Positions 45,779 to 55,299 are shown, counted from the stretch's first letter. The stretch: 64,000 nt of DNA from Clostridium sp. (GCA_015058405.1 SVCL01000091.1:26201-90200); one strand, 5' to 3'. Made by a program: numbers and translations. The notes: generated from the letters alone by a model not told the origin.

Positions 45779-47500
45779 ATGAAAGATAAAAAAAGCAAGG
45801 TTGGTTCATTACTAGCAATAGGTGCAGTAGTTGGGGCAACAGTAGGGGCAGTGGTAAGTGCTAAAAAGGCAAAAGAAAAATCAAGAAGAGAAATGGAACA
45901 ACGTACTTTTATAGAAAGAGATGGAAAGCATATTTATTTCATAGGGGGAGGTTTAGCATCTTTAGCTGGAGCTGCATATTTAATTAGAGATTGTAATGTT
46001 GAAGGAAATTACATTCATATTATAGAAGGAATGAATATATTAGGTGGCAGTAATGATGGAGCAGGAGATATAAGTAATGGATTTGTTTGTCGTGGAGGCA
46101 GGATGTTTAATGAAGAAACATATGAAAACTTCTGGGAACTGTTTTCAAGCATACCATCTTTAGAGGTACCTGGTAAAAGTGTAACAGAAGAAATACTAAA
46201 TTTTGATCATCTTCATCCAACTCATGCACAAGCTAGATTAGTAGATAAGGATGGGAAAATTCTAGATGTTACAAAGATGGGATTTAATACATCAGATAGA
46301 CTAGCTTTAGCTAAATTAATGGCTACATCTGAAGAAAAGCTTGATAATATGACTATAGAGGAATGGTTTAAACATACTCCTCATATATTTGAAACAAATT
46401 TCTGGTATATGTGGCAAACAACCTTTGCTTTCCAAAAGTGGTCTAGTGTTTTTGAGTTTAAGCGTTATATGGAACGTATGATATTTGAATTTTCAAGAAT
46501 AGAAACTTTAGAGGGAGTTACTAGAAGTCCATATAATCAATATGAATCTGTGATTTTACCTATAAAAGATTACTTAGAAAAGGCAGGGGTAGACTTTAGT
46601 ATAAATGCAGTAGTAACAGATATAGATTTTGATGATGATGCAGAAAAGATAACAGCAAAGGCTATTCATATAAAGGACTTAGAAGGAGAAAAAGTAATAG
46701 AGTTAAATGCACAAGATATATGTATTATGACTAATGGATGTATGACTGATAATGCTACTTTAGGTGATTTAAATACTCCAGCTAAATTTGAGCCAAAACA
46801 TCCAATGTCAGGCGATTTATGGGCAAAGGTAGCTAAGAAGAGAATAGGTCTTGGTAATCCAGAACCTTTCTTCACAAAACCTGAAGAAACTAACTGGGAG
46901 AGCTTTACTGTAACTTGCAAAGGGAATAAGTTATTAAAGCTTATAGAAAACTTTACAGGTAATATTCCAGGTAGTGGTGCTTTAATGACTTTTAAAGACT
47001 CAAGCTGGCTATTAAGTACAGTAATTGCAGCACAACCACATTTTAAGAACCAACCAATGGATACAACTGTTTTTTGGGGATATGGATTGCATACAAATGA
47101 AGCTGGGGATTATGTAAATAAACCTATGAGAGATTGTACAGGTAAGGAAATATTAATAGAGCTATTACATCATTTGCATATGGAAGATAAGATAGATGAA
47201 ATAATGGAAGATGTAATAAATGTTATTCCATGTATGATGCCATATGTAGATGCTCAATTCCAGCCAAGAAAAATGAGTGATAGACCACAAGTTGTACCAG
47301 AAGGCTCAACTAATTTTGCTATGATTAGTCAGTTTGTTGAGATACCTGAAGATATGGTATTTACAGAGGAATATTCAGTAAGAGCAGCAAGGATAGCAGT
47401 TTATAAATTATTAAAAATAAATAAAAAGATTATTCCAGTAACTCAATATAAAAAGGATCCTAAGGTTTTAAAGAAAGCATTAAAAAAATCCTTAAGCTAA
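45779..47500 (+). CDS. ohyA: Oleate hydratase with hydrophobic N-terminal extension
   Basis: FAD enzyme (myosin-cross-reactive antigen family) that hydrates oleate to 10-hydroxystearate; 573 aa. The FAD Rossmann motif is YFIGGGLASLAGAAYLIRD at about 57-75. GGSNDGAGD, GRMFNEETYENFWEL and NQYESVILPI are family motifs. Residues 9-33 (GSLLAIGAVVGATVGAVVSA with AKKAKEKSRRE) are hydrophobic then basic, suggesting a membrane anchor placed before the FAD domain. It lies 22 bases after the thioesterase gene, so the two are probably co-transcribed. Element B follows the stop. Confidence 0.92.
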   Translation: MKDKKSKVGSLLAIGAVVGATVGAVVSAKKAKEKSRREMEQRTFIERDGKHIYFIGGGLASLAGAAYLIRDCNVEGNYIHIIEGMNILGGSNDGAGDISNGFVCRGGRMFNEETYENFWELFSSIPSLEVPGKSVTEEILNFDHLHPTHAQARLVDKDGKILDVTKMGFNTSDRLALAKLMATSEEKLDNMTIEEWFKHTPHIFETNFWYMWQTTFAFQKWSSVFEFKRYMERMIFEFSRIETLEGVTRSPYNQYESVILPIKDYLEKAGVDFSINAVVTDIDFDDDAEKITAKAIHIKDLEGEKVIELNAQDICIMTNGCMTDNATLGDLNTPAKFEPKHPMSGDLWAKVAKKRIGLGNPEPFFTKPEETNWESFTVTCKGNKLLKLIENFTGNIPGSGALMTFKDSSWLLSTVIAAQPHFKNQPMDTTVFWGYGLHTNEAGDYVNKPMRDCTGKEILIELLHHLHMEDKIDEIMEDVINVIPCMMPYVDAQFQPRKMSDRPQVVPEGSTNFAMISQFVEIPEDMVFTEEYSVRAARIAVYKLLKINKKIIPVTQYKKDPKVLKKALKKSLS

Positions 47501-47877
47501 AAGTTAGTCTAAAATAATTTTTAAAAATGAGGCTGTATCAAAAATAATACTTAAATACTAAAGATGTTATGATAGCAAAAAAGATAAGCTAATTATTTTA
47601 TCTTTTTTTGTTATAACATCATTATTTTAAAAATTTTGATACAGTCTCATTTTTTTAATACAAAGTAAGGCTAGTATTTAATGGATGATGTTAATTATTT
47701 GTTTTGTATAGTATAAAATATAAAAAAGAATTTAAATTAAAACGAAAAATATTAAAAAAATGGAATTTAAGAAGAATGATGCAAACATAAAATTATGGAT
47801 TAATTTGAGATAATATAAAGAAAATGGGATAGTATACGAAAATAATGATGTAAGTATAGGGAAGGGGAGTAATAAAA
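47501..47877. other. 377-bp gap with element B and the receptor leader
   Basis: The first third is palindromic element B. The rest is AT-rich leader for the chemoreceptor, with a TATAAA-like box near 47713. No gene was seen. Confidence 0.6.
47523..47656. repeat. Palindromic element B
   Basis: About 134 bp. The ends are AAAAATGAGGCTGTATCAAA and its near reverse complement TTTTGATACAGTCTCATTTT. The interior is ACTAAAGATGTTATGATAGC...AAGATAA then GCTAATTATTTTATCTTTTT with TTATAACATC, itself inverted. It looks like element A with the middle removed. It follows the ohyA stop by 22 bases and ends in T7, so it can also act as a terminator. Confidence 0.78.
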
Positions 47878-49857
47878 TTGAAAAAGAAAAAGAGTATAAG
47901 AAAAAAATTAGCCATAGTTATGTTACTATCTCTTATTATTCCATTAGTAATAGTTGGAGTGATAATGGTATGGAACTTACAATCTTTCATAAGTGAAGAT
48001 TTCAAAAGTAACAATAAAATATTATCTACAATTGTAACAGAGAAAATTAATAATACTATAAGTCGATATGTAGATATAATACAAGAATATGTAGATAATA
48101 ATCCTAATATAGGAGTAGAATCTGAGTTTACAAATTTAGAAAAAGATGAGGGATTAATTAAAAGAACAGATAAAAATATAGTGGATCTGTATTTTGCAAA
48201 TGATAAAAAACAGCTAATAGAATCAGCAGAAGAAAAAATGGATTCTAGTTTTGATCCAACATCAAGACCATGGTATAAAGATGCAAAAAATCAAAAAAAT
48301 AATGTTGTATTAGGTAGTCCTTATGTAGATATGAGTACTAAGAAATTAGTTGTTACTATTTCTAAAGCAGTAGAAAAAGATGGACAATTTGTTGGTGTAA
48401 TTGGATTAGATGTAGATTTAAGCTTATTATCTAAAGAGTTATCAGAAGTCAAGTATGGAAAATCTGATGAAATGAGCGTTTTAGATAAAGAAGGAAATGT
48501 AATTGTTTCTTCAGATGAATCTTTAATTGGTAAACAAGATAAGGATAATTATACAGAGTGGAATACAATAGCTAACAATGATGAAGGTGGATTGAATTAT
48601 AAATATAACGATCAAGCTTATGATAGCTATTACAATACAGAAAAAATAAGTGGATGGAAGATAGTACTTAAGACTCCAGCTAAAGAAGTAAGAAGTGGGG
48701 AATTAAGTGTTATATTTAATTTATTAATTGCTGTAGTAGTAATACTTGTACTAATTATATTAATAACAAGATCAATAACTTATCATCTTACAAAAAATAT
48801 AACATTAACAATTGATACTATTAAGGAAGCAGCTAAAGGCAATTTAAATGCACATTTAAAAGTAAATGGTGAAGATGAGTTTAAAGATTTAGAAGAAAAC
48901 TTTAATATAATGTTAGAAAATATTAAGAACTTTATAAATAAGGTAGATGAATCTACTATATCTGTAAGTGAAACATCAGATAAGCTTGCTAATATGAGTG
49001 ATGAAGTATCATCATCTATGGAACTTGTAAGTCAGACAATTGGTCAAATTACTTCAGGAACAGTTGAATCAGCCAATGATCTTCAATCTATTTCTAATGA
49101 TATGGACTTATTATCTAGAAGTATGAATAACATGGAAAAAGCAACAGATAAGGTTAACAATATGGCTGTAAAGACTGATGAACTTGGACATAATGGAATA
49201 AATATAGTTAATAAGCTTATGAATAAGTCAGCTGATACTAAGTCTTCAATCAAAAAGTTAAACAATGTAGTAAAAGATGTTGCTGAAGGTGTAAAAGCAG
49301 TAGAAAAAATGAATGAAGCTATTTCAGAAATTACTAATCAAACTAATATGTTAGCACTAAATGCAGCAATAGAATCAGCAAGAGCAGGGGAAGCAGGTAA
49401 AGGATTTGCAGTAGTTGCAGAAGAAATAAGACAACTTGCAGAAGAAACAGCTGAAACAGCTCAAAAAATAGATGCAGTTATAAAGAATATTAATAATATA
49501 ACTGATACAGTAGTAGAAGATGTTAAGAATACTGTGGTGGTAGTGGAAGAGCAAGAAGAAGTTGTATCTGAATCAGAAGTTGTATTTAATAATGTTATTT
49601 CTTCAGTAGATGATTTAACTTTAAATGTTAATAATATATTATCTGAAATAAAAGATATTAATAAAATGAAGAATGGGGTTCAAGATAAACTTCAAAATCT
49701 TTCGGCAATAATGGAAGAAACAGCAGCAGGAGCAGAAGAAGTATCAGCTTCAGCTTCAGAAGTGTCTAATGCTTCAATAGAATTTACAGAAAGTTCAAGA
49801 GAACTTCAACAACTTTCTAAGACTCTTAAGGATGAAGTGGAAGTATTTCAATTTTAG
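47878..49857 (+). CDS. Methyl-accepting chemotaxis protein with dCache domain
   Basis: Membrane chemoreceptor of 659 aa. First membrane segment about 10-32, second about 278-298. The extracellular double-Cache domain has [20 protein letters not shown] near 125-143 and DVDLSLLS, the amino-acid/carboxylate-type dCache_1 pattern. HAMP follows at about 300-352. The signalling tip is [19 protein letters not shown], and the C-terminal coiled coil ends near 655. The start is TTG at 47878, 8 bases after GGGGAG. It is a different class from the receptor at 22534-24630. Confidence 0.91.
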   Translation: MKKKKSIRKKLAIVMLLSLIIPLVIVGVIMVWNLQSFISEDFKSNNKILSTIVTEKINNTISRYVDIIQEYVDNNPNIGVESEFTNLEKDEGLIKRTDKNIVDLYFANDKKQLIESAEEKMDSSFDPTSRPWYKDAKNQKNNVVLGSPYVDMSTKKLVVTISKAVEKDGQFVGVIGLDVDLSLLSKELSEVKYGKSDEMSVLDKEGNVIVSSDESLIGKQDKDNYTEWNTIANNDEGGLNYKYNDQAYDSYYNTEKISGWKIVLKTPAKEVRSGELSVIFNLLIAVVVILVLIILITRSITYHLTKNITLTIDTIKEAAKGNLNAHLKVNGEDEFKDLEENFNIMLENIKNFINKVDESTISVSETSDKLANMSDEVSSSMELVSQTIGQITSGTVESANDLQSISNDMDLLSRSMNNMEKATDKVNNMAVKTDELGHNGINIVNKLMNKSADTKSSIKKLNNVVKDVAEGVKAVEKMNEAISEITNQTNMLALNAAIESARAGEAGKGFAVVAEEIRQLAEETAETAQKIDAVIKNINNITDTVVEDVKNTVVVVEEQEEVVSESEVVFNNVISSVDDLTLNVNNILSEIKDINKMKNGVQDKLQNLSAIMEETAAGAEEVSASASEVSNASIEFTESSRELQQLSKTLKDEVEVFQF

Positions 49858-49890
49858 AAAAGTAAATAGTTAGTGATTTTGTAAAAATTT

Positions 49891-49923
49891 TAACCAGAAA
49901 CATATGTTTCTGGTTATTTTTTT
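49891..49923 (+). terminator. Terminator of the chemoreceptor gene
   Basis: TAACCAGAAACAT pairs with ATGTTTCTGGTTA in a perfect palindrome, followed by T7. Confidence 0.9.
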
Positions 49924-50104
49924 AAGAAAAACGATATAAATAATAGAAAAAAGGAATATAATAACTTTTTTAAAAGAAATATAAGGAGTATAATACTATA
50001 ATAAAAGTGTGTGTAAATTTGTGAGAAAAAAATTGCATTAAATTATAAATTTTAAAATGGTGAAATAAATAAACTTAGCATTATAAGACGAAAGGATTGA
50101 TGAA

Positions 50105-50782
50105 ATGAAGTTAGTAATTGTTGCAGGAGCAGGATGCGGTCATGGATTTTACAGGGATGTAGTTAAAGAGTTAAAGGATATTTATACAGATGTAGAATTA
50201 ATATTACCTTTAGGTGAAGATTATGAAGAGATTATTAATTCTGTATATGACAAACTTAAGATAATTAAAGAGAACTTTGTATTACTAGGACATTGTATGG
50301 GTGGAATGGTGTCTATGGATATAGTATGTAATAAGGTTAAGTTAAATAATATGAGAAAACTTATCTTACTAAATACATATTTTGATTTTACTTTTATGGA
50401 CAAACAGTTTATAAAAGATAGTGGTGAAAGTGTTGATAGTTATAGTGAGGATGCTATTAAACGTGTAAAAGACGGTTTACTTGATGGAGCTATAGCTAGT
50501 AAGCAATTAGACATAATATTAACTAGGGATTTAACAGATAGTATAAAGAATATAGATTTTAAAACATTAATTATAGGAAGCGATAATGATCCATTATTTC
50601 CTGTAGAAAAACTGTCTAATTTAAGGGATAATATAAAGTTTTCTAAGCTGCATATTTTGAAGAAGGCAAGACATCTTGCATTTATAACTCATATAGATGA
50701 AGTTAAAAGAACAATAGTTGAGTGGAATTTATCAACGGATGACTATGAATATGGTAAGAGTGAAGAGCTATTGCGTATATAA
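50105..50782 (+). CDS. Alpha/beta hydrolase with Cys nucleophile
   Basis: Small cytosolic alpha/beta hydrolase, 225 aa. The oxyanion region is VAGAGCGHGF at 6-15. The nucleophile elbow reads LLGHCMGGMVS, so Cys takes the usual Ser place, as in dienelactone-hydrolase-like enzymes. The acid is in IIGSDNDPLFP near 160 and the His in KKARHLAFI near 200. The start ATG is preceded by AAAGGA. It is a single-gene unit with its own terminator. The substrate is unknown. Confidence 0.75.
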   Translation: MKLVIVAGAGCGHGFYRDVVKELKDIYTDVELILPLGEDYEEIINSVYDKLKIIKENFVLLGHCMGGMVSMDIVCNKVKLNNMRKLILLNTYFDFTFMDKQFIKDSGESVDSYSEDAIKRVKDGLLDGAIASKQLDIILTRDLTDSIKNIDFKTLIIGSDNDPLFPVEKLSNLRDNIKFSKLHILKKARHLAFITHIDEVKRTIVEWNLSTDDYEYGKSEELLRI

Positions 50783-50814
50783 AAAATTATAAAAATTTAA
50801 TGAAGGAAGAATAG

Positions 50815-50841
50815 GCTAGTATGATAAATACTAGCTTTTTT
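50815..50841 (+). terminator. Terminator after the alpha/beta hydrolase gene
   Basis: GCTAGTAT pairs with ATACTAGC over a 5-base loop and is followed by T6. Confidence 0.87.
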
Positions 50842-50991
50842 GATGAAATATAAGAGCGATATTACAATATTGAGATTATGTGTATTTTTATGTAAAATTA
50901 GGTATGCGAGAGGATAAAAAATATTTATTATGAAAGGTGAGATAAAATGTAAAAATTACATATAAAAGTTATTTTGAAAGGAGAATTAAAA

Positions 50992-53184
50992 ATGTTAAAA
51001 GGAATTAAGAAGAAGCTAACTTTAATATTAACTATCTCTATGGGATTAACAATAGCTACATCTTTTTCAGGTTCAATTAAGGTTGATGCAGCTACTTCAG
51101 TTAATGTAAATGTATCTTCTACAAGACAACGAATGAGTGGGTTTGGTGCTTCTAGTGCATGGTGTGGGGCACTAAGTGATGGTGTTATGGATACACTTTA
51201 CAGAGACATTGGACTTAGTATTTTGAGAGTTCGTATGGAACCAAATGAAGGATGGTCTAGAGGAGATTATAGAGCATGGAATGATGAACTTTCTAATGCA
51301 AGAAAAGCTAAGGCAAGAGGTGCTCTTGTTTTTGCAACTCCATGGACTGCACCAGCTTCTATGAAATCAAATAATTCAACAAGAGGTACTGGGGGAGCTA
51401 CATTAAAACAAGAACGTGTTGGAGATTATGCAAAATATTTAGAGAGTTATGCAGATCATTTTGCTAATAATGGAGTGCCTTTATATGCAATTTCTCTTCA
51501 AAATGAACCAGATTGGACAGTTGATTATGATGGATGTAGATGGACAGGAGAACAATTCCGTACTTTCTTAAGAGCTTTTGGAGCTTCATTATCAAAGAAA
51601 GCTAAAATAATGATGCCAGAATCTTTAGGCTTTAATCATGCTCTTTCAGATCCAGCACTTAATGATCCTGAAGCATGTAAGTATGCATCAATAGTTGGTG
51701 GCCACCTTTATGGTGCTAAAATTCAAGATTATCCATTAGCACGTCAAAAAGGAAAAGAATTATGGATGACAGAACTTTATGAAACAGACCAAAGTTTAAA
51801 AGGTTCTTTAGATTTTGCAAAGAAGATTCATGATTGTTTAACAGTTGGAAATATGAGTGCTTATGTTTATTGGTGGTTAAATAATACTGATGAAAATTCA
51901 TTAATTGATAGACAAAATAGACCTTATCATAGAGCATTTATCTTAGGTCAATTCTCTAAGTTTATTCGTTATGGATATAATAGAGTAGATGCAACAAGCA
52001 ATCCTCAAGGTAATGTTTATACTTCAGCATATACTGGTGATGGAAAAGTAGTTATAGTTGCAATTAACCAAAACACATATCCAGTAAATCAAACATTTAA
52101 TGTACAGAATACAAACTTGGGTAATGTATCACGTTGGGTAACTTCAGGTTCTCAAAGAATGGCTAAGAATTCAGATGTGCCTTCAAACAATGGTAACTTT
52201 ACTACTTCACTTCCAGCACAAAGTGTAACTACATTTGTATGTTCAAAATCAGGTGCAAGCACTAATCCTAGTTCTGCAATTAAGACAAATGCATATTATA
52301 GAATTAAAAATGTTAATAGTGGAATGTATTTAGGTGTTACAAATAGCAATAATGGTGCACAAACTGTACAAACTTCAGCTATTAATGATAGTTCTATATG
52401 GCAGGTTGTAAATGGAGAAGATAATGGTTATGTTAAGTTAGCAGTTAAATCAGGTGAAGGTAAAATGGTTTTAGATATACCAAATGGATCAAATGATAAT
52501 GCTAAGCAGCTTGATTTATGGCAAGTTAATGGTGGAGGTAACCAAGAGTTTAGGTTAAAAGATAATGGAGATGGAAGCTTTGGAATATTAACTAAGTTAT
52601 CAGATGACACTAAAGGGTTAGATGTTAATAATAATAGTAAAGATGAAAAAGCTCCAATAATTCAATACGACTATAGAGCAACAGCAAATCAAAAGTGGAT
52701 TTTTGAAGAGGTAAAGACAGAAACTCCAGGGGAAACAGTTAAGCTAGAAGAAGGCTGGTATAATATTAAAAATGTACATGCCCAAAAGTATTTACAGGTT
52801 GAAGGGAATAATGGAAGACCTACTGCGAACATTGAACTTAGAAGTGCTAATGGTTCAGATGGACAAAGGTGGTATTTAAGAAATGTACAAAATGGATATA
52901 TTACTTTAACTAGTGCTTTAGGTGAATATATGATAGATATAAGTGCCGCTGAAGATAAGGATGGGGCTAATGTTCAAATTTATAATGGATATGCAGGAAA
53001 CTCACAGCAATTTATGTTAAAGAAATCAAAAACAAATGGTGCTTATATTATTGCAACTAAATGTAGTGGATTAACTAAGGTTCTAGATGATACTAATTTT
53101 AGTAAGGCAGATGGAACAAATGTATGTCAATGGACTTATGGTGGAGAGGCAAATCAACAATGGATCTTTGAAAGAGTAAGATAA
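50992..53184 (+). CDS. Secreted GH30 (subfamily 8-like) xylanase with two ricin-type lectin domains
   Basis: Secreted glycoside hydrolase, about 730 aa. The signal peptide ends KVDA-AT near residue 33. The GH30 barrel and its beta side domain cover about 35-420: MSGFGASSAWCG, acid/base Glu172 in SLQNEPDW, VGGHLYGAKIQDYP and nucleophile Glu261 in WMTELYE. The pattern fits GH30_8 glucuronoxylan/arabinoxylan endo-xylanases such as XynC. Two RICIN/CBM13-like modules follow, about 430-575 and 590-730, with QxW-like repeats (NQKWIFEEV, NQQWIFERV). I start at ATG 50992, 8 bases after AAAGGAGA. Xylan specificity is inferred from family. Confidence 0.88.
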   Translation: MLKGIKKKLTLILTISMGLTIATSFSGSIKVDAATSVNVNVSSTRQRMSGFGASSAWCGALSDGVMDTLYRDIGLSILRVRMEPNEGWSRGDYRAWNDELSNARKAKARGALVFATPWTAPASMKSNNSTRGTGGATLKQERVGDYAKYLESYADHFANNGVPLYAISLQNEPDWTVDYDGCRWTGEQFRTFLRAFGASLSKKAKIMMPESLGFNHALSDPALNDPEACKYASIVGGHLYGAKIQDYPLARQKGKELWMTELYETDQSLKGSLDFAKKIHDCLTVGNMSAYVYWWLNNTDENSLIDRQNRPYHRAFILGQFSKFIRYGYNRVDATSNPQGNVYTSAYTGDGKVVIVAINQNTYPVNQTFNVQNTNLGNVSRWVTSGSQRMAKNSDVPSNNGNFTTSLPAQSVTTFVCSKSGASTNPSSAIKTNAYYRIKNVNSGMYLGVTNSNNGAQTVQTSAINDSSIWQVVNGEDNGYVKLAVKSGEGKMVLDIPNGSNDNAKQLDLWQVNGGGNQEFRLKDNGDGSFGILTKLSDDTKGLDVNNNSKDEKAPIIQYDYRATANQKWIFEEVKTETPGETVKLEEGWYNIKNVHAQKYLQVEGNNGRPTANIELRSANGSDGQRWYLRNVQNGYITLTSALGEYMIDISAAEDKDGANVQIYNGYAGNSQQFMLKKSKTNGAYIIATKCSGLTKVLDDTNFSKADGTNVCQWTYGGEANQQWIFERVR

Positions 53185-53235
53185 ATGGAAATGTGGAATA
53201 CTAAATTGTTCAAGAAATTAGAGGGATTAGAATAA
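53185..53235 (+). pseudogene. C-terminal remnant of a DUF4160 gene
   Basis: Directly after the GH30 stop, in the same frame, ATG starts a 16-codon peptide, MEMWNTKLFKKLEGLE. It matches the usual C-terminal pattern of DUF4160 proteins (W-N-x-K-F-K-K-L-E-x-L-E). Its TAA overlaps the ATG of the DUF2442 gene (TAATG). DUF4160 and DUF2442 genes are commonly adjacent, which supports the reading. The rest of DUF4160 is gone. Confidence 0.55.
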
Positions 53236-53471
53236 TGAATAGCCCAAAAATAAAGAGCATTAAAGTTAATTCTGAAAGTTATAGTATAAGTGTTTTATTT
53301 GATAATGGAGTTACAAAAAATATAGACTTTAAAGATAAAATTAAAGAAGATTTTTATAGTGATTTAAAAAATAAATTATTATTTGAACAAGCGAAAGTTG
53401 ATGCGGGTGGTTATGGAATAAGTTGGAATGACGATATAGATATTAGCGAATATGAATTATGGAATATGTAA
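53235..53471 (+). CDS. DUF2442-domain protein
   Basis: A 78-aa protein of the DUF2442 family: SIKVNSESYSISVLFDNGV in the N-terminal part and DAGGYGISWNDDIDISEYEL at the end, the family signature. It usually pairs with DUF4160 in a two-gene unit of toxin-antitoxin-like appearance, without settled function. Here only the tail of DUF4160 remains upstream, so DUF2442 is the surviving half. Confidence 0.8.
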   Translation: MNSPKIKSIKVNSESYSISVLFDNGVTKNIDFKDKIKEDFYSDLKNKLLFEQAKVDAGGYGISWNDDIDISEYELWNM

Positions 53472-53503
53472 TTTTATAAATAACAAATATAACGAGGTGA
53501 AAA

Positions 53504-53695
53504 ATGAGAGGATTGCTTGACACAAAGGTAGATTTTGTATTTAAAAACATATTTGGATCACCAAAGCTTCTAGAAGAATCTGATGAAAAAGATATGCTTA
53601 GTGTCTGGACAGAATTTTTAAGAGATCCTGAAAGTGAAAAAGTTAGAAGTCTTGAAATGAGTATAGAAGAAATTAGGGAAGCTAAAGATGAACTC
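53504..53695 (+). pseudogene. Rpn-family nuclease remnant with large internal deletion
   Basis: Begins like an Rpn protein (MRGLLDTKVDFVFKNIFGS) with a GAGGTG ribosome site. After about 24 codons it jumps to C-terminal-type sequence (DEKDMLSVWTEFLRDPESEK, EEIREAKDEL). The whole nuclease core is missing. At about 53695 it runs into MFS-transporter sequence in another frame. Confidence 0.7.
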
Positions 53696-54301
53696 ATTAG
53701 AGTTAATTGTTGTAATACTAATTTTGGGCGGAGGTGTAGCACTTTATTATTCCTCTTTTAGAGAACTAAATGATGTAGCAGCAGAAGAAAAACGTACTAA
53801 AGCTATGGGAGTATTAAGTATTATAATTGGAACATCAGCAGCCTTATCATTTGCAATTGGACCTGCTATTCATAAATATATTGAAGTTAATGAAATGTTT
53901 CTATATTGTGCAATTATAGTTTTTATAAGTCTTTTATTTATTATAATTCTATTAAAGGAGAGCAAGCTTCCTAAGGATATTAAAAAATCAAATAAAGGTG
54001 AAGAAATATCTTATAAGAAAGCTATAAAGGTATTATTAAATTTATGACTGGATTTATATTTATTACAACAATAGTACCGTCAAAGGCTAATAGAATTACT
54101 GAAGACTGTTATAGAGGAACTGGTAATGGAGTAATAAATAGCTTTCAATATATAGGTTCATTTTTAGGATCACTTGTAGCAGGTTCCTTGTGGGGGATAG
54201 GAGATAAAGTTGCTGTAATATTTACAATAGTCTTTTGTATTGCAGCTACAGTATATTCTAAAGTGAATTTGGAAAGTAGAAGAAAAGAGTATGAAGTATA
54301 A
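53688..54301 (+). pseudogene. MFS transporter remnant, two fragments
   Basis: Fragment 1 (about 53700-54047) has GGGVALYYSSFRELNDVAAE and two to three membrane segments of a major facilitator transporter. Fragment 2 (54044-54301) has KANRITEDCYRGTGNGVINS and SFLGSLVAGSLWG, the last membrane helices. The N-terminal third and a middle part are missing, and the pieces overlap out of frame. It cannot encode a transporter. Confidence 0.7.
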
Positions 54302-54496
54302 TATGCAGAATACTTATCATAGTTAAGTTTGTATATTTCGTAAGCTTAAGTGGAAAAATGAATTCATTCTTCTAAAATGAATGTTATTTGTAATATATTG
54401 CGAAAAAAATGATAAAAATTGTATATATTACATAATTTACATAAACTTTATCGTTTACTAAAATTATATTATAAATATTTTGAGAGGATGATTTTT

Positions 54497-54961
54497 ATGG
54501 AAAAACAAGTACAAAGTAACAAAATTTTAAAGTTATTAATTATTTCAGTGTTAACAATGTGTATGACAATTACATCATTTGTATTTGATTTTACTAAGGC
54601 TTCAGCAGCAACTGATGAGGTTGCATTAAGTTCAACTAATACTAAAATGATTGATGCAGCAGGCGGTCTTACTGTATATAAATTAACAGCAAAGATTAAG
54701 GTGAAAAATTTAGCTTATGACAAGAAAGTTACTCTTCATTATTATGATAGTTACGGATTAAGTAAGTGGACAGAGACGGAGGCAACATATAAATATTCAT
54801 TAGATGATGGATATGAAATTTGGGAAGTTTCTGCAGTATATGCAGGAGATTATTTACAATTTGCTATAGAGTATGAAGTAAATGGACAAACTTATTGGGA
54901 TAATAATAATCAAAAAGATTATTTTGTATACAAAGAACATAATAAAACTGTTAATTATTAA
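54497..54961 (+). CDS. Secreted stand-alone CBM21-like carbohydrate-binding protein
   Basis: A 154-aa secreted protein. The signal peptide ends TKASA-AT near residue 35. The mature domain (about 40-150) has the CBM21 pattern: VKNLAYDKKVTLHYYD, then LDDGYEIWEV, LQFAIEYEVNGQTYWDNN and a final NQKDYFVY. In this family such modules bind starch or glycogen. No catalytic domain is attached. I start it at the ATG at 54497, 7 bases after GAGAGG. It is intact in the middle of decayed genes and has its own terminator. Confidence 0.8.
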   Translation: MEKQVQSNKILKLLIISVLTMCMTITSFVFDFTKASAATDEVALSSTNTKMIDAAGGLTVYKLTAKIKVKNLAYDKKVTLHYYDSYGLSKWTETEATYKYSLDDGYEIWEVSAVYAGDYLQFAIEYEVNGQTYWDNNNQKDYFVYKEHNKTVNY

Positions 54962-54969
54962 ATAGTAGA

Positions 54970-55014
54970 TAAAAAGGTATGGAAGATTTAAATTGTTCTT
55001 CTATACCTTTTTTA
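54970..55014 (+). terminator. Terminator of the CBM21 gene
   Basis: AAAAAGGTAT-GGAAGA pairs with TCTTC-T-ATACCTTTTT over a ~10-base loop and is followed by TTATTTT. Confidence 0.85.
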
Positions 55015-55226
55015 TTTTAATAATATTCTTTTTAATAAATTTCTTTTATAATTTCTAATTTCAGATAAATCATGTTTTTCAGAGTACATTCCAATCAAGA
55101 TTAATGTTAGCCCTAATCCACAACATAGTCCTTTTATAAACTCAGGTAAAAAGTTAAGTCCATTTCCTAATAAAAAAATACCGTTAAAGAAAAGTCCTAA
55201 GTTTATGTAATTGTTAAATTTTTCAT
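55012..55226 (-). pseudogene. Small two-helix membrane protein, frameshifted in an A tract
   Basis: On the minus strand AGAAGGAG precedes ATGAAAAATTTAAC by 9 bases, but that frame stops after seven codons. Adding one A to the A5 run gives MKKFNNYINLGLFFNGIFLL and then about 50 more codons, ending EIRNYKRNLLKRILLK. The product would be about 70 aa with two hydrophobic helices (about 7-24 and 31-47). I do not recognise it. A sequencing error or phase-variable tract would also explain the break. Confidence 0.45.
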
Positions 55227-55299
55227 AAGAATCAACTCCTTCTAAGTTATTTAAATATATTATATCAAATTTTCTATATATTGCTATTGATTTTAAATA

